64,000 nt of DNA from Salinicoccus sesuvii. Its GTDB lineage: Bacteria; Bacillota; Bacilli; Staphylococcales; Salinicoccaceae. Under the pieces are notes generated by a model. The model was not told the origin of the DNA, made no database searches, and saw nothing but the letters and a program-made list of their open reading frames with translations. The translations under genes were made by a program, and so were the position numbers. The stretch's first letter is position 1. Every line of letters starts with the position of its first letter. Location of the stretch: positions 186,001-250,000 of the forward strand of contig NZ_JBHRWV010000008.1 of assembly GCF_042648145.1 (NCBI RefSeq), given 5' to 3'. Of the stretch, positions 1-8,682 are shown piece by piece.

Positions 1-625
1 AGTCTCCCCCACCTTCAATTCGCGCAGTCAGTTTTGGGTCATCATGTAGAAGCGTTCCACCACCGACTAGTATGGCATCATGCTGATGCCGTTCATTATG
101 AACATCAGAACGTGCCGCCTCGCCAGTAATCCAACTACTTGTCCCGTCGTCAAGCGCAAGTCTACCATCTAGGCTAGTGGCACATTTCAACGTTACATTT
201 GGTCGCTTGGATACAAGATGCTTGAAGAAAGGTGCGTAAAAACGGTCGATGATTGCATCCGGCGTATGTGCTACGTGTATGCCTGAATCAAGGAGTACCT
301 GATGTCCACTTACTTTCGGATTGAGATCTTTTGCTGCATAGAAAACTCTACTGATGCCAACCTCGATAATTGCTTCTGTACACGGTGGTGTTTTACCGTA
401 ATGGGAGCATGGCTCCAGAGTGACATAGATATCTGCTCCCTCCGTACTCTCGCTGCAACTGGCAATTGCCTGACGCTCAGCATGCGGTTTGCCATAGCCC
501 AGGTGCGCGCCCATCCCAATTACTTTTCCTTCTTTTACTATAACGGCACCGACCGCGGGATTTTTTCCTGTTTGGCCCGCAGTCATACGTGCCAATTCGA
601 ACGCCATACTCATATATCGATTCAA
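1..625 (-). CDS. ribD: RibD, riboflavin biosynthesis deaminase/reductase (5' part only)
   Basis: Bifunctional enzyme of riboflavin synthesis: the N-terminal domain deaminates the pyrimidine intermediate and the C-terminal domain reduces its ribosyl chain. Reading the minus strand gives 208 codons, open at the left window edge. The zinc-deaminase signature HAE lies near residue 48 and PCSHYGKTPPC near residue 72, and the reductase domain begins at about residue 145 (TLKCATSLDGR). I chose the TTG at 625 because AGGAGGG lies 6 bases upstream; the first in-frame ATG at 613 is too far from it. The gene follows an FMN riboswitch and its terminator, so it should be repressed by FMN. The remaining rib genes would lie off the left edge. 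Confidence 0.93.
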   Translation of the reverse strand, partial: MNRYMSMAFELARMTAGQTGKNPAVGAVIVKEGKVIGMGAHLGYGKPHAERQAIASCSESTEGADIYVTLEPCSHYGKTPPCTEAIIEVGISRVFYAAKDLNPKVSGHQVLLDSGIHVAHTPDAIIDRFYAPFFKHLVSKRPNVTLKCATSLDGRLALDDGTSSWITGEAARSDVHNERHQHDAILVGGGTLLHDDPKLTARIEGGGD

Positions 626-640
626 GTTTTTCCCTCCTGA

Positions 641-680
641 ATATAAAAAGCGCCGATGAAAGAACTCATCATCGGCGCTT
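641..680 (-). terminator. Expression-platform terminator of the FMN riboswitch
   Basis: An 11-12 bp inverted repeat (AAGCGCCGATGA and its complement) is followed on the minus strand by a T-rich run. It lies between the aptamer and the ribD ribosome-binding site, where a premature terminator controlled by FMN is expected. Confidence 0.85.
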
Positions 681-777
681 AAAAATATATGCAGAAATAA
701 GCATTGCTAGTCAATGCTGAATAAACCTACTTTTTTAGATAAATCGGACAGACTTATCTCCTAGTATGTTCTGCAAT

Positions 778-911
778 TCTTTCTCCCATCCAGACTCTTA
801 CTGTCGGCTCCAGAATTTCCACTGGATCAGCCATACCATCAGAAGATGATACAGGTCGCGGGCTTGCCGTATGGCCTACCGCCGGTTGGGAATTCCACCC
901 TGCCCCGAAAG
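778..911 (-). ncRNA. FMN riboswitch (RFN element)
   Basis: Read on the minus strand, the conserved RFN blocks appear in order: GGGGCAGGGTGGAATTCCC, ACCGGCGGT, AGCCCGCGA, GGAGCCGACAGT and AGTCTGGATGGGAGAA. Their order and spacing are those of the classic FMN aptamer. It lies about 150 bases upstream of ribD with a terminator hairpin in between, so transcription attenuation is the likely mode. Confidence 0.96.
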
Positions 912-944
912 AATGATTGTATTCAGTTGAAAAACTCTAACTCA

Positions 945-972
945 ATCATATGCCATTCATATGAATTGTCAA
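945..972 (-). promoter_or_regulatory. SigA-type promoter for the ribD leader
   Basis: On the minus strand TTGACA is followed after 16 bases by TATGAT. The -10 box ends about 34 bases before the first conserved block of the FMN aptamer, which fits the start of the riboswitch transcript. Confidence 0.7.
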
Positions 973-997
973 GACAATTGCTTCGTTACGATAGCAT

Positions 998-1030
998 ATA
1001 AAAAACCCAGCACCTGATCGGAGCTGGGTT
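998..1030 (-). terminator. Terminator of the nrdIEF operon
   Basis: Stem AACCCAGC/GCTGGGTT with an 11-base loop, followed on the minus strand by a run of six T. It starts about 10 bases past the nrdF stop codon. Confidence 0.85.
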
Positions 1031-1039
1031 AAGGATTTC

Positions 1040-2014
1040 CTATTTCACTTCGTCAAAGAGGAAGTCTTCATCTTGGATTGGCGCGACGTTGAGTGCAATG
1101 ACGTAGCCATCTCCCTTAACACTGAAGAAGTCATGGTTCTTCGTTGTCGTATCCAATGCATTTTCAATAATTGGATTGAATGCCTTCTCCTCAAAATAAG
1201 GATCAAATCCGAGGTTTGCCAACGCTTTGTTTGCATTGTACTGGACGTAATTGAGTACGTCTTCCGTCAGACCTAAGTTATCGTAAAGAGATTTCGTATA
1301 GAGTGCTTCATTATTATACAATGCCTTCATCAGTTCGTACATCTCTTTATCTGCACGCGCTTGCTCTTCAGCAGAGAGTTCGGCCCTTAGAGATTGTGCG
1401 TCAAGACCGGTGAACACACCGTGGATGGACTCATCGAGAAGAATCTTTCTGATGACTTCTCCACTTGTCGTCATTCTGCCCTGACCCGCTAGGTACAATG
1501 GATAATAGAAGCCAGAATAGAATAGGAAAGACTCTAGAAAGACACTGGCAACACGCGCCATATACTGATCATAGATAGTAGCTTCTTTACCGAACAGTTT
1601 ATGGTAGTACTGTACAATCTTATCCGATTTGTATTTCAAGTGCTCGTTTTCAATGACCCACTTGTCTAGAAGTTCATCAGTCTCCCTAGATGAAAGGAGA
1701 GTTGAGAAGATGTGCGAATAAGATTTTGCGTGAATCTGCTCCATCATTCCCATAAAGGAGTAGACCGCCTTTTTTCGGAGATCTTTAGTATGCAGCATGA
1801 TGAGTGGCATACCATCATCTGCTTGGTGAGTATCGAGTCCTGTTAGGCCTGCCAATACTTTCTTGAATGTATCTTTCTCATCCTCTGTTAGGCCAGACCA
1901 GGAACTGAGATCTTTTGAGACCTTAAATTCCGATTCCACCCACATCTGCGAGATGTTCTGACGCCAAAAGACATTTGTCATATCGTCCTCTTTATTCCAG
2001 TTTACTGCAATCAT
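1040..2014 (-). CDS. nrdF: NrdF, class Ib ribonucleotide reductase beta subunit
   Basis: Small subunit that houses the dinuclear metal site and tyrosyl radical needed by NrdE to make deoxynucleotides. Aligning by spacing to known NrdF proteins, the metal ligands are D61, E92, H95, E161, E195 and H198, and the radical tyrosine is Y99 (MEQIHAKSYSH). The acidic C-terminal tail (EDFLFDEVK) is the part that docks into NrdE. Length (324 aa) is normal for the family. AAAGGAG lies 8 bases before the ATG. The gene is last in nrdI-nrdE-nrdF, 30 bases after nrdE, and is followed by a terminator. Confidence 0.97.
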   Translation of the reverse strand: MIAVNWNKEDDMTNVFWRQNISQMWVESEFKVSKDLSSWSGLTEDEKDTFKKVLAGLTGLDTHQADDGMPLIMLHTKDLRKKAVYSFMGMMEQIHAKSYSHIFSTLLSSRETDELLDKWVIENEHLKYKSDKIVQYYHKLFGKEATIYDQYMARVASVFLESFLFYSGFYYPLYLAGQGRMTTSGEVIRKILLDESIHGVFTGLDAQSLRAELSAEEQARADKEMYELMKALYNNEALYTKSLYDNLGLTEDVLNYVQYNANKALANLGFDPYFEEKAFNPIIENALDTTTKNHDFFSVKGDGYVIALNVAPIQDEDFLFDEVK

Positions 2015-2044
2015 GTTATGACTCCTTTGTTTTCGCTCAATTGA

Positions 2045-4150
2045 TTATACGGAACAGCTTGTACATTCTTCTACACTAAGCAGTTTGTTCCTTGTGTAGT
2101 AGAGGGATTTCAACCCTTTGTGATGAGCGTAAATATATAGTTTAGCGAGCTCTCTTGTAGAGATATCGGAATTCACATACAGAATGGTACTGATGCCCTG
2201 GTCTATATGCTGCTGTATTGTTGCAATCATATCGATGATTTTCATCTGATCGGTGTTGAACGCACTCTTATAGAACCACATTGTCTCAGGGGAGAGGAAT
2301 GGCATCGGGTAGAACGTCTCGGAGTTTCCATAAGTCCTACGCTCGATGGAATCTACAATCGGCATAACAGAGCTTGTAGCATTCTGTACGTAAGAGATGC
2401 TCTGTGTCGGTGCAATTGCCAGACGGTAGGCATGGAATAGTCCATGCTCCTTGACCTCTTCGGCCAGCGCTTTCCAATCCTGACGTGTTGGTACGTGAAT
2501 ATCTGCGAAAAGAGCCGCGACCTTGTCTGACTTCGGCTCCACTACTTCTGAGATATAGCGCTCAAAGTATTTGCCTGATGCATATTCGGACTTGTCGAAA
2601 TCCTGGAATGTTCTGCCACGCTCTTTAGCAATCATCATTGATTTTTCAAGAGAGTAGAAGTTGAGTAGCATGAAAAATACATTTGCGAAATCTCTTGCTT
2701 CCTCGGACTCATAACTGATCTTGTTCTTTGCGAGATAGCCATGGAGGTTCATTGCACCAAGACCGACAGAGTGCAGCTCGTCATTCGCTTTTTTGACACC
2801 TGGCGCATTGGCGATTGCTGTGGAATCACTGACGACAGTCAGCGCTTCGATACCATCGTGGACGGATTCGCGAACTTTTCCTGAGTCCATGACATTCGCA
2901 ATGTTCAATGACCCAAGGTTACATGAGATATCACGACGAATGACATCGTCCGTACCGTAATCATTGATTGTGGAGGTTTCTTGAAGCTGGAAGATTTCAG
3001 TACATAGGTTGCTGATCTTGATCTGACCGATATCCTTCAGTGGATGGACCTTATTCGCATTGTCCTTGAACATGATGTATGGATATCCAGATTGCAATTG
3101 CGTTTGGGCAATCGTATTCAGCATCTCACGTGCATCCATTTTACGCTTTTTAACTTTATCGTTGGCTACGAGTTCGTCGTACATTTCATCCAGATTCATA
3201 TCATCCAATGGTTGACCATATTCACGCTCTACAGTGTGTGGCGCAAAGAGGTAGAAAGGATCATTGTTTTTTGCCAGGTCGAAGAACTTGGACGGGACGA
3301 CCAGTCCTGTTGAAATTGTTGCCAGGCGAAGATCCTCATCCGCGTTGACCTTTTTCGTATCCAGAAATTCAGGCAAGTCATAATGGAAGATGTTCAAGTA
3401 GACCGCACCGGCACCAGGTCGCTGACCCAGTTGATCGGCATAGCCGAATCCACCTTCAAGTGCTTTTGCTACTGGAAGTACGCCTTTGGCCACGCCTTCG
3501 ATACCTTTAATCGCTTCTCCGCGGGCACGTAGCTTAGATAGGTTGATGGCTACACCCCCGCCAATCTTGGAGAGCTGCTTTGCTGTGGAATCGATGTAGT
3601 TAATGGAATTTAGACTATCATCTACTTCGAGTAGGAAGCAAGAGACCATCTCTCCACGTCTTGCACGCCCGGCATTGAGGAATGTTGGTGTGGCAGGCTG
3701 ATAACGTTGCTCAATCATAGAGATGATGAAACGCTTCGCCTGCTCCTTATTTCCTCTCGCCAGATAGAGGCTGACGATGACAACATGCTGCTTGTAGTCT
3801 TCAAGATACTGCTTCTTATCATTGGTCTTCAATGTGTAGTCCTTGAAGAACTTACTCGCAGCCATGTAGCTTTTGAATTGGAAAGGAATGCTCTCGGCAT
3901 ACTCCGAGATCTCCATGACGTCCGCTTCGGAATACTCTTCAAACAGGTTATAGTAGAAGTCGTTGTCCACCAGGTAATGGATACGTTCCAATTCAGTGTC
4001 GAAATGGATTGTCTTTTCCTGGACTTCCTCCATAAATACTTCTAGTGCTTCTTGATCTTTATGAAGCTGATAGAAACCTGTATCGTCCCGTTTCGTCACT
4101 TCGTTGTTCAGTTCAATATGATTGTATTTTTTCTCGTCCAATACTTTCAT
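2045..4150 (-). CDS. nrdE: NrdE, class Ib ribonucleotide reductase alpha subunit
   Basis: Catalytic subunit reducing ribonucleoside diphosphates. It shows the family cysteines (MVSCFLLEVDDS, ISCNLGSLNI) and ends in a redox-relay tail ECTSCSV. I start at the ATG at 4150 (MKVLDEKKYNHIELNN), which matches the staphylococcal N-terminus. Upstream in-frame ATGs at 4210 and 4201 would extend it into nrdI without a better ribosome-binding site. With this start it is 701 aa, close to the usual 700-720. It overlaps the end of nrdI by 38 bases, suggesting translational coupling. Confidence 0.96.
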   Translation of the reverse strand: MKVLDEKKYNHIELNNEVTKRDDTGFYQLHKDQEALEVFMEEVQEKTIHFDTELERIHYLVDNDFYYNLFEEYSEADVMEISEYAESIPFQFKSYMAASKFFKDYTLKTNDKKQYLEDYKQHVVIVSLYLARGNKEQAKRFIISMIEQRYQPATPTFLNAGRARRGEMVSCFLLEVDDSLNSINYIDSTAKQLSKIGGGVAINLSKLRARGEAIKGIEGVAKGVLPVAKALEGGFGYADQLGQRPGAGAVYLNIFHYDLPEFLDTKKVNADEDLRLATISTGLVVPSKFFDLAKNNDPFYLFAPHTVEREYGQPLDDMNLDEMYDELVANDKVKKRKMDAREMLNTIAQTQLQSGYPYIMFKDNANKVHPLKDIGQIKISNLCTEIFQLQETSTINDYGTDDVIRRDISCNLGSLNIANVMDSGKVRESVHDGIEALTVVSDSTAIANAPGVKKANDELHSVGLGAMNLHGYLAKNKISYESEEARDFANVFFMLLNFYSLEKSMMIAKERGRTFQDFDKSEYASGKYFERYISEVVEPKSDKVAALFADIHVPTRQDWKALAEEVKEHGLFHAYRLAIAPTQSISYVQNATSSVMPIVDSIERRTYGNSETFYPMPFLSPETMWFYKSAFNTDQMKIIDMIATIQQHIDQGISTILYVNSDISTRELAKLYIYAHHKGLKSLYYTRNKLLSVEECTSCSV

Positions 4151-4520
4151 GTACAGCCCCTGCCTTTTCAATGAATTCTTCTCTATCTTTTTTGTTACCA
4201 TGGAGCTCAAATTTCATCAGCAATGGTACTCCGTAATCATTGCTGACATGTTCTCCTGCACGTGCAAAATTCTGTCCCCAGTTTCGGTTTCCACTAGAAG
4301 CAACTGCAAGTAAACAGTCACTATTCACTTCAAGGAAGGATTTCACTTCATCTGGGACACCCCCGAAACCGTACGTACCTGTGACAAGTATAAATGGTTC
4401 CTGAATGCGCTCACGGCAATTGCCCGCCTGGATTTCATAAGTATCGTACTGCTCAGCCACCCCGGAATTGGCGATGAAACGTCTCACATTTCCAGTCATG
4501 GAATAGAATGCTATCAGCAT
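4113..4520 (-). CDS. nrdI: NrdI, flavodoxin-like activator of NrdF
   Basis: Small FMN protein that supplies the oxidant used to assemble the Mn(III)2-tyrosyl radical cofactor of NrdF. The phosphate-binding loop is at the N-terminus (FYSMTGNVRRF, residues 5-15) and GTYGFGG, a second flavin-contact region, lies near residue 48. Length 135 aa is typical. AGGGGGG lies 6 bases before the ATG. It is first in the nrdIEF operon, behind tandem NrdR boxes. Confidence 0.95.
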   Translation of the reverse strand: MLIAFYSMTGNVRRFIANSGVAEQYDTYEIQAGNCRERIQEPFILVTGTYGFGGVPDEVKSFLEVNSDCLLAVASSGNRNWGQNFARAGEHVSNDYGVPLLMKFELHGNKKDREEFIEKAGAVHESIGREKIQSY

Positions 4521-4556
4521 ACCATCCCCCCTTTGTCCTTACTCTGGCAAAATAAA

Positions 4557-4586
4557 ATAATCGAACTTACGTCCGACAATCGTCAA
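4557..4586 (-). promoter_or_regulatory. Possible SigA promoter of nrdIEF
   Basis: On the minus strand TTGACG is followed after 18 bases by GATTAT, about 37 bases before the nrdI ATG. An alternative pair, TTGTGT-N17-TACAAC, falls exactly inside the two NrdR boxes further upstream. The sequence alone does not decide between them. Confidence 0.45.
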
Positions 4587-4626
4587 CCTTACCTTATTTT
4601 CTTTACACCTTTACCAGGAGAATTAA

Positions 4627-4674
4627 ACACTATATGTTGTATCTCGTTAAAATTTCGCACACAACATATATGAT
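4627..4674. promoter_or_regulatory. Tandem NrdR boxes upstream of nrdIEF
   Basis: Two near-palindromic 16-mers, at 4627-4642 and 4659-4674, both fit the NrdR consensus (ACAcwATATwTwGTGT type). Their starts are 32 bases apart, three helical turns, which is the usual arrangement. NrdR is the ATP/dATP-sensing repressor of ribonucleotide reductase genes. Confidence 0.85.
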
Positions 4675-4780
4675 TTACTCGTCTAATGATGCCATAATCA
4701 TCCATAATTATCAATGGCATAAATAGACATTTCATTGGGAATAATGTCACTTAAATAGACCCGAAGTCCCATCATATGTA

Positions 4781-4789
4781 TGTTATACT
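4781..4789 (+). promoter_or_regulatory. Extended -10 element upstream of the EamA transporter
   Basis: TGTTATACT (TG-N-TATACT) lies 107 bases before the transporter ATG. No convincing -35 is present. The rest of this 375-base gap holds the nrd control region and otherwise shows nothing I recognise. Confidence 0.4.
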
Positions 4790-4895
4790 ATATCGAAAAT
4801 TGTTTTGATTTTTTTTGTTTAAAATTGTACCCGGACGTAACTATGAAATAAAATGTAGGCCGGAAAATAAATAAAGAATACGGAGTGTCAGTTAC

Positions 4896-5762
4896 ATGAA
4901 CAATACACTAAAAGGCATCATCGCCCTTCTCATATCCTCTCTCGGATTTAGCCTTATGGCATTACTCGTAAAATACAGCGGTGATTTGCCAACAGTCCAA
5001 AAAGCTTTCTTCAGAAATTTCGTAGCGATGCTCGTCGCCCTCTCTTTTGCATTGTACTACAGAACAAAACTTTTTGGTCGCAGAGAGAATCAAGGACTTC
5101 TGATCTTGCGTTCTGCACTCGGCGTCTCGGGTGTTCTCCTGAATTTCTTCGCCATCGACCGTATGGTGCTGAGCGATGCAGACATTCTGAACAAACTGAG
5201 CCCCTTCTTCACCATCATACTCTGTGCCATCTTTTTAAAAGAATATATACGTAGGTATCAGATGATTGCGATTATCATTGCGTTCATCGGCGCGATATTC
5301 ATCATTAAACCTTCCTTTTCAAGTGAGACGTTCTATGCGCTCGTAGGAGTACTCGGTGCACTTTTCGCGGCTGGAGCCTATACTGTACTCAGAGTACTTG
5401 GTAGTCGTGAGAAGTTTTATACCGTCGTTTTCTATTTTTCCTTCTTTTCATCAGTTGTGCTTTTGCCATTATTCATATGGCAATATGAACCGATGACGAT
5501 GGCTCAGTTCTGGATACTTGTATTGGCTGGGCTATGTGCAGCATTCGGTCAATTTGGTCTGACCATCGCTTATAGTTATGCACCTGCTCGCGAGATTTCC
5601 ATATTCTTTTACTCCACGATACTTTATACAGCAATCTTCAGTATTGTTTTCTTTGGCGAATTTCCCGATATGCTGTCAATTCTAGGATATGTCATTATCT
5701 TTTCTGCAGGATTTTATATGTTCATGAGAAATAAACCATCGAAGCAAGAAAGTACGTCTTGA
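4896..5762 (+). CDS. EamA/DMT-family transporter, ten membrane segments
   Basis: Drug/metabolite-transporter superfamily protein of 288 aa, with about ten hydrophobic helices in two EamA repeats (roughly residues 5-135 and 150-280). These proteins carry small metabolites or toxic compounds across the cytoplasmic membrane, but the substrate cannot be read from the sequence. A short basic tail (RNKPSKQ) fits an inside C-terminus. CGGAGTG lies 8 bases before the ATG. It is monocistronic, divergent from nrdIEF and closed by a terminator shared with recQ. Confidence 0.85.
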   Translation: MNNTLKGIIALLISSLGFSLMALLVKYSGDLPTVQKAFFRNFVAMLVALSFALYYRTKLFGRRENQGLLILRSALGVSGVLLNFFAIDRMVLSDADILNKLSPFFTIILCAIFLKEYIRRYQMIAIIIAFIGAIFIIKPSFSSETFYALVGVLGALFAAGAYTVLRVLGSREKFYTVVFYFSFFSSVVLLPLFIWQYEPMTMAQFWILVLAGLCAAFGQFGLTIAYSYAPAREISIFFYSTILYTAIFSIVFFGEFPDMLSILGYVIIFSAGFYMFMRNKPSKQESTS

Positions 5763-5772
5763 GCATCAATAT

Positions 5773-5800
5773 AAGCCGGCTGTTTGGCCGGCTTCTTCTA
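5773..5800. terminator. Bidirectional terminator between the EamA gene and recQ
   Basis: Perfect 8-bp stem AAGCCGGC/GCCGGCTT with a six-base loop, between convergent stops. The T-run on the plus side is only moderate (CTTCTATT). Confidence 0.65.
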
Positions 5801-7588
5801 TTCCGTTTCCGCCATCTGCGCCTTATACTCGAGGATGGTGTCTAGAAAATACGGGCAGTAGTGCTTGAGCTTATAATTACCTACACCCTGTATAAGCACC
5901 ATATCCTGTTTTGTTTCCGGCACTTTCTTAGCAAATTCCCTGAGTACATTATCAGTGAAAATATTCTCCGGCTGGGTGTCGTATTTTATGGCAAGCCGGC
6001 ATCGTGTATTGGCGAGTTTTTCGTACAATATCTCATTCGGCGAGCTTGCCGTACTGATGTCGACCTTTTCATTGAAATATCTCCTAAAAGGGACCGTATA
6101 CAACTTCACACGGTGATTCAGCACTTTATGGCTCATCTCAACAATATGGAGCTGATCCGCCTTCATGTGGAGATAGCCTCTGTAAACGAGCTCTTCAATG
6201 ATGTGGTTGATTTCACTTGTCAGATAGTTCTCCATGGTGCCGAAAGCACCCAGTGTATCCAGCTGGAAAGCCAGTACATTTTCAGCGGTCTCTCCCCTAA
6301 GTATCTGGATCGCCTGCTCCTTAGTCACAGGCACTTCACTTTGTGCGACAAGGTTCAGCACGAGACCTGCTTCCATCGTCATATCGTAGCTACGGTTGGC
6401 ACTCAAACAGTTCGAACACTTCCCGCATTCCACCACATATTCATCTGAATCGAAATATTTTGTGATGAAGCTACTCAGACATTTAGTCGTGCGGTTATAC
6501 TGGATCATACGATCGAGTTTCGCACGCATATGATCCTTGTACTGCTCCGTCGAGTTTGAACGGTCGATGAAAAACTGATGTAGATTAACATCCCGTGGGC
6601 TTGACAGCAGGATGCATTCACTCACTTTGCCATCCCGCCCTGCGCGGCCAATCTCCTGGTAATAGCTTTCTAAATCTCCAGGCAGATTGTGATGTATGAT
6701 AAAGCGGATGTCCGGTTTATCGATTCCCATACCAAAAGCATTGGTTGCGACCGCAATATCCACTTCGCCTGTAGTAAAAAGACGCTGGTTGAGATTCCGT
6801 TCTTCTTTGCCGAGGCCGCCATGGTAGATAACGTTACGGATATCGTGCTCCTCGAGGTGCAGAGAAATCTTCTCCACCTCAGCACGCGTTGCTGCATAGA
6901 CAATTCCTGGCGATCCTGGACGGCTTTTTATATATGATTCTATGAATTGTTCCCGCTGATAAGTCGGATCGACATTTAGATGTAAGTTCTCACGTGCCAC
7001 GCTAGTGGTGAAGACATGCGGACGGTCGATGGTCAGAAGATCTTGGATGTTCTCTTGTACTTCTTCTGTAGCTGTTGCTGTCAACCCAACTGTAACTGCA
7101 TCTGGTACGAGCTGTTTCAACACAGGAATGATGTTTTGGTAACTCGGCCTGAAGTCATGCCCCCACTTCGAGATACAGTGCGCCTCATCAAACGCAATCA
7201 GTGATATATCAAGTCGCTTAATCAGCTGGTTGAAGTCGTCATTATTGAAGCGCTCTGGCGCCACATAAAGAAACTGATATCGACCTGCCTCAAGATTTCC
7301 CATGACAGTATCAATCTCTTTCTTTTTCAATGTCGAATTCAAATAGGCCGCAGGAATATCCTGTGCGTTTAGCGTCCCTACTTGATCACGCATAAGAGAG
7401 ATCAGAGGGGAGATGACGAGTGTGAGTCCCTCAAGCTTCAGTCCAGGCACTTGAAAACAGAGCGACTTCCCCGATCCTGTCGGTAGGACCCCCAGCGTAT
7501 TATGGCCTTTTAAAACCGATTCTATAATTTCTTTCTGCTTAGGCCTGAAATTTTCAAATCCAAAATACTGTTTTAAAATTTTTTCCAT
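5798..7588 (-). CDS. recQ: RecQ-family ATP-dependent DNA helicase
   Basis: 3'-5' DNA helicase of recombination and repair. Walker A is PTGSGKS at residues 36-42, DEAH at 134-137, motif III GLTATAT near 170, and motif VI EIGRAGRDG near 320. Four cysteines between about residues 365 and 395 (CLSS, CGKCSNC) form the zinc site, followed by the winged-helix RQC region and a C-terminal HRDC domain from about 515. I start at the ATG at 7588 (MEKILKQYFG), where family homology begins; a GTG at 7612 is possible. Length about 596 aa is normal for the short Firmicute RecQ. Confidence 0.93.
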   Translation of the reverse strand: MEKILKQYFGFENFRPKQKEIIESVLKGHNTLGVLPTGSGKSLCFQVPGLKLEGLTLVISPLISLMRDQVGTLNAQDIPAAYLNSTLKKKEIDTVMGNLEAGRYQFLYVAPERFNNDDFNQLIKRLDISLIAFDEAHCISKWGHDFRPSYQNIIPVLKQLVPDAVTVGLTATATEEVQENIQDLLTIDRPHVFTTSVARENLHLNVDPTYQREQFIESYIKSRPGSPGIVYAATRAEVEKISLHLEEHDIRNVIYHGGLGKEERNLNQRLFTTGEVDIAVATNAFGMGIDKPDIRFIIHHNLPGDLESYYQEIGRAGRDGKVSECILLSSPRDVNLHQFFIDRSNSTEQYKDHMRAKLDRMIQYNRTTKCLSSFITKYFDSDEYVVECGKCSNCLSANRSYDMTMEAGLVLNLVAQSEVPVTKEQAIQILRGETAENVLAFQLDTLGAFGTMENYLTSEINHIIEELVYRGYLHMKADQLHIVEMSHKVLNHRVKLYTVPFRRYFNEKVDISTASSPNEILYEKLANTRCRLAIKYDTQPENIFTDNVLREFAKKVPETKQDMVLIQGVGNYKLKHYCPYFLDTILEYKAQMAETE

Positions 7589-7699
7589 ATCGAAACCAAT
7601 CCCACCGTTCACTAGTCGCTATCGTTCCTCTATTTCTGATATATCATTATACCGTATTTTACATTAAATTTGTTGCCCACTCCTAATTTTTAAGGGTAA

Positions 7700-7732
7700 A
7701 AATAAAAATTCCGAGGCAAAAGCCCCGGAATT
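7700..7732 (-). terminator. Terminator after the KipA-like gene
   Basis: Stem AATTCCGAGGC/GCCCCGGAATT (one mismatch) with a four-base loop, then TTTTTATTTTT on the minus strand. It lies directly behind the stop codon at 7741 and separates this operon from recQ. Confidence 0.85.
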
Positions 7733-7740
7733 AAAAAATA

Positions 7741-8682
7741 CTACATCTTCTCTTTGATCAATTCTTTCGACAATTTATAGTCGATAGCTTTAAACAAGCT
7801 CTTCTTCCAGAGATGGTGCGCATAAAGATTGGCATGTGCATCGTCCGCTTCGATGCACTTGAAGCGAATTTTCGAACCCGAACGTTTCTGGACGAGCTTA
7901 TGCATATGATAAGACGGAATAGTGCCGACATGGGAGGCTGTCGTATATGCATTGAAATCGTTGAGTGCAAGTACGGGCTGTCCATCGGCAATATAGACAC
8001 CACCCTTGATTCCTGGATGTTCAACATCAGTGTCTGGGATTTCAATTGCCTCACCTTCAAGGTACAAAGCAATACGATATTTTTCGTTTCTTACTGTATA
8101 CTCCCTAGCTTCTATGGCCTCATAGACATCATCCGATACGTCAGGGCGTTTAACAAGGTGGTACGTATCTGACATGTAGACTTCGACGAGCGCATATGTA
8201 TCTACACCCCAGCTTACTTCGTGCTGTTGCTTCAGCATGTTGAATAGCTCGTCGTGTTGTGCAGTGTAGTTTCTACACATTATAACCTCATCTCCTGATG
8301 AGAGTATGTTCGAGCCCTCAACTTTTATGCCTCCTGCAACAGCCAGATAGACTCTATTCCCTCTGGTCGATTCACCAAAGACAAGTTCATCTCCACGATC
8401 GAAAAGATAAATTCTATTTACATAAATTCGACGGTCCCCAGATTGGGCTTTGAATTCCGCTCCGGAGAAGGCGGCAATTGTCGGCTCAGTGAACTTTAGG
8501 ACCCCCGGACGCAGTGTCATTTCAATAGTCGGCTGGTCGGGATCGTTACCGACCAATTGATTCGCAAGCTGATGCGCCAAGCGATCGCAAGCTCCGTTGT
8601 ATTCATTACCTTTAGCTGAATCTTCACGGTCCAACGTTTGCAGAATTGTCAGTAGCCCACTTTCTTGAATGATTACACTCAT
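7741..8682 (-). CDS. KipA/PxpC-family protein (5-oxoprolinase subunit C-like)
   Basis: 313-aa member of the carboxyltransferase/allophanate-hydrolase subunit 2 family (PxpC, KipA). Family features include the N-terminal VIIQESGLLTILQ, NEYNGACDRLAHQLANQLVGN near residue 25, TLRPGVLKF and FSGAEF near residue 75. In complete systems PxpA, B and C hydrolyse 5-oxoproline with ATP, and in Bacillus KipA counteracts the kinase inhibitor KipI. Here there is no PxpA, and the partner gene is only half-length. The ATG overlaps the stop of that gene (ATGA), so the two are translationally coupled. Family membership is solid; the reaction is unproven. Confidence 0.82.
   Translation of the reverse strand: MSVIIQESGLLTILQTLDREDSAKGNEYNGACDRLAHQLANQLVGNDPDQPTIEMTLRPGVLKFTEPTIAAFSGAEFKAQSGDRRIYVNRIYLFDRGDELVFGESTRGNRVYLAVAGGIKVEGSNILSSGDEVIMCRNYTAQHDELFNMLKQQHEVSWGVDTYALVEVYMSDTYHLVKRPDVSDDVYEAIEAREYTVRNEKYRIALYLEGEAIEIPDTDVEHPGIKGGVYIADGQPVLALNDFNAYTTASHVGTIPSYHMHKLVQKRSGSKIRFKCIEADDAHANLYAHHLWKKSLFKAIDYKLSKELIKEKM

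Noticed and set aside
2207..2440. Plus-strand open frames opposite nrdE, narG, recQ and other long minus-strand genes
   Set aside because: They are antisense shadows: no ribosome-binding sites, no recognisable motifs and no codon structure independent of the real gene.
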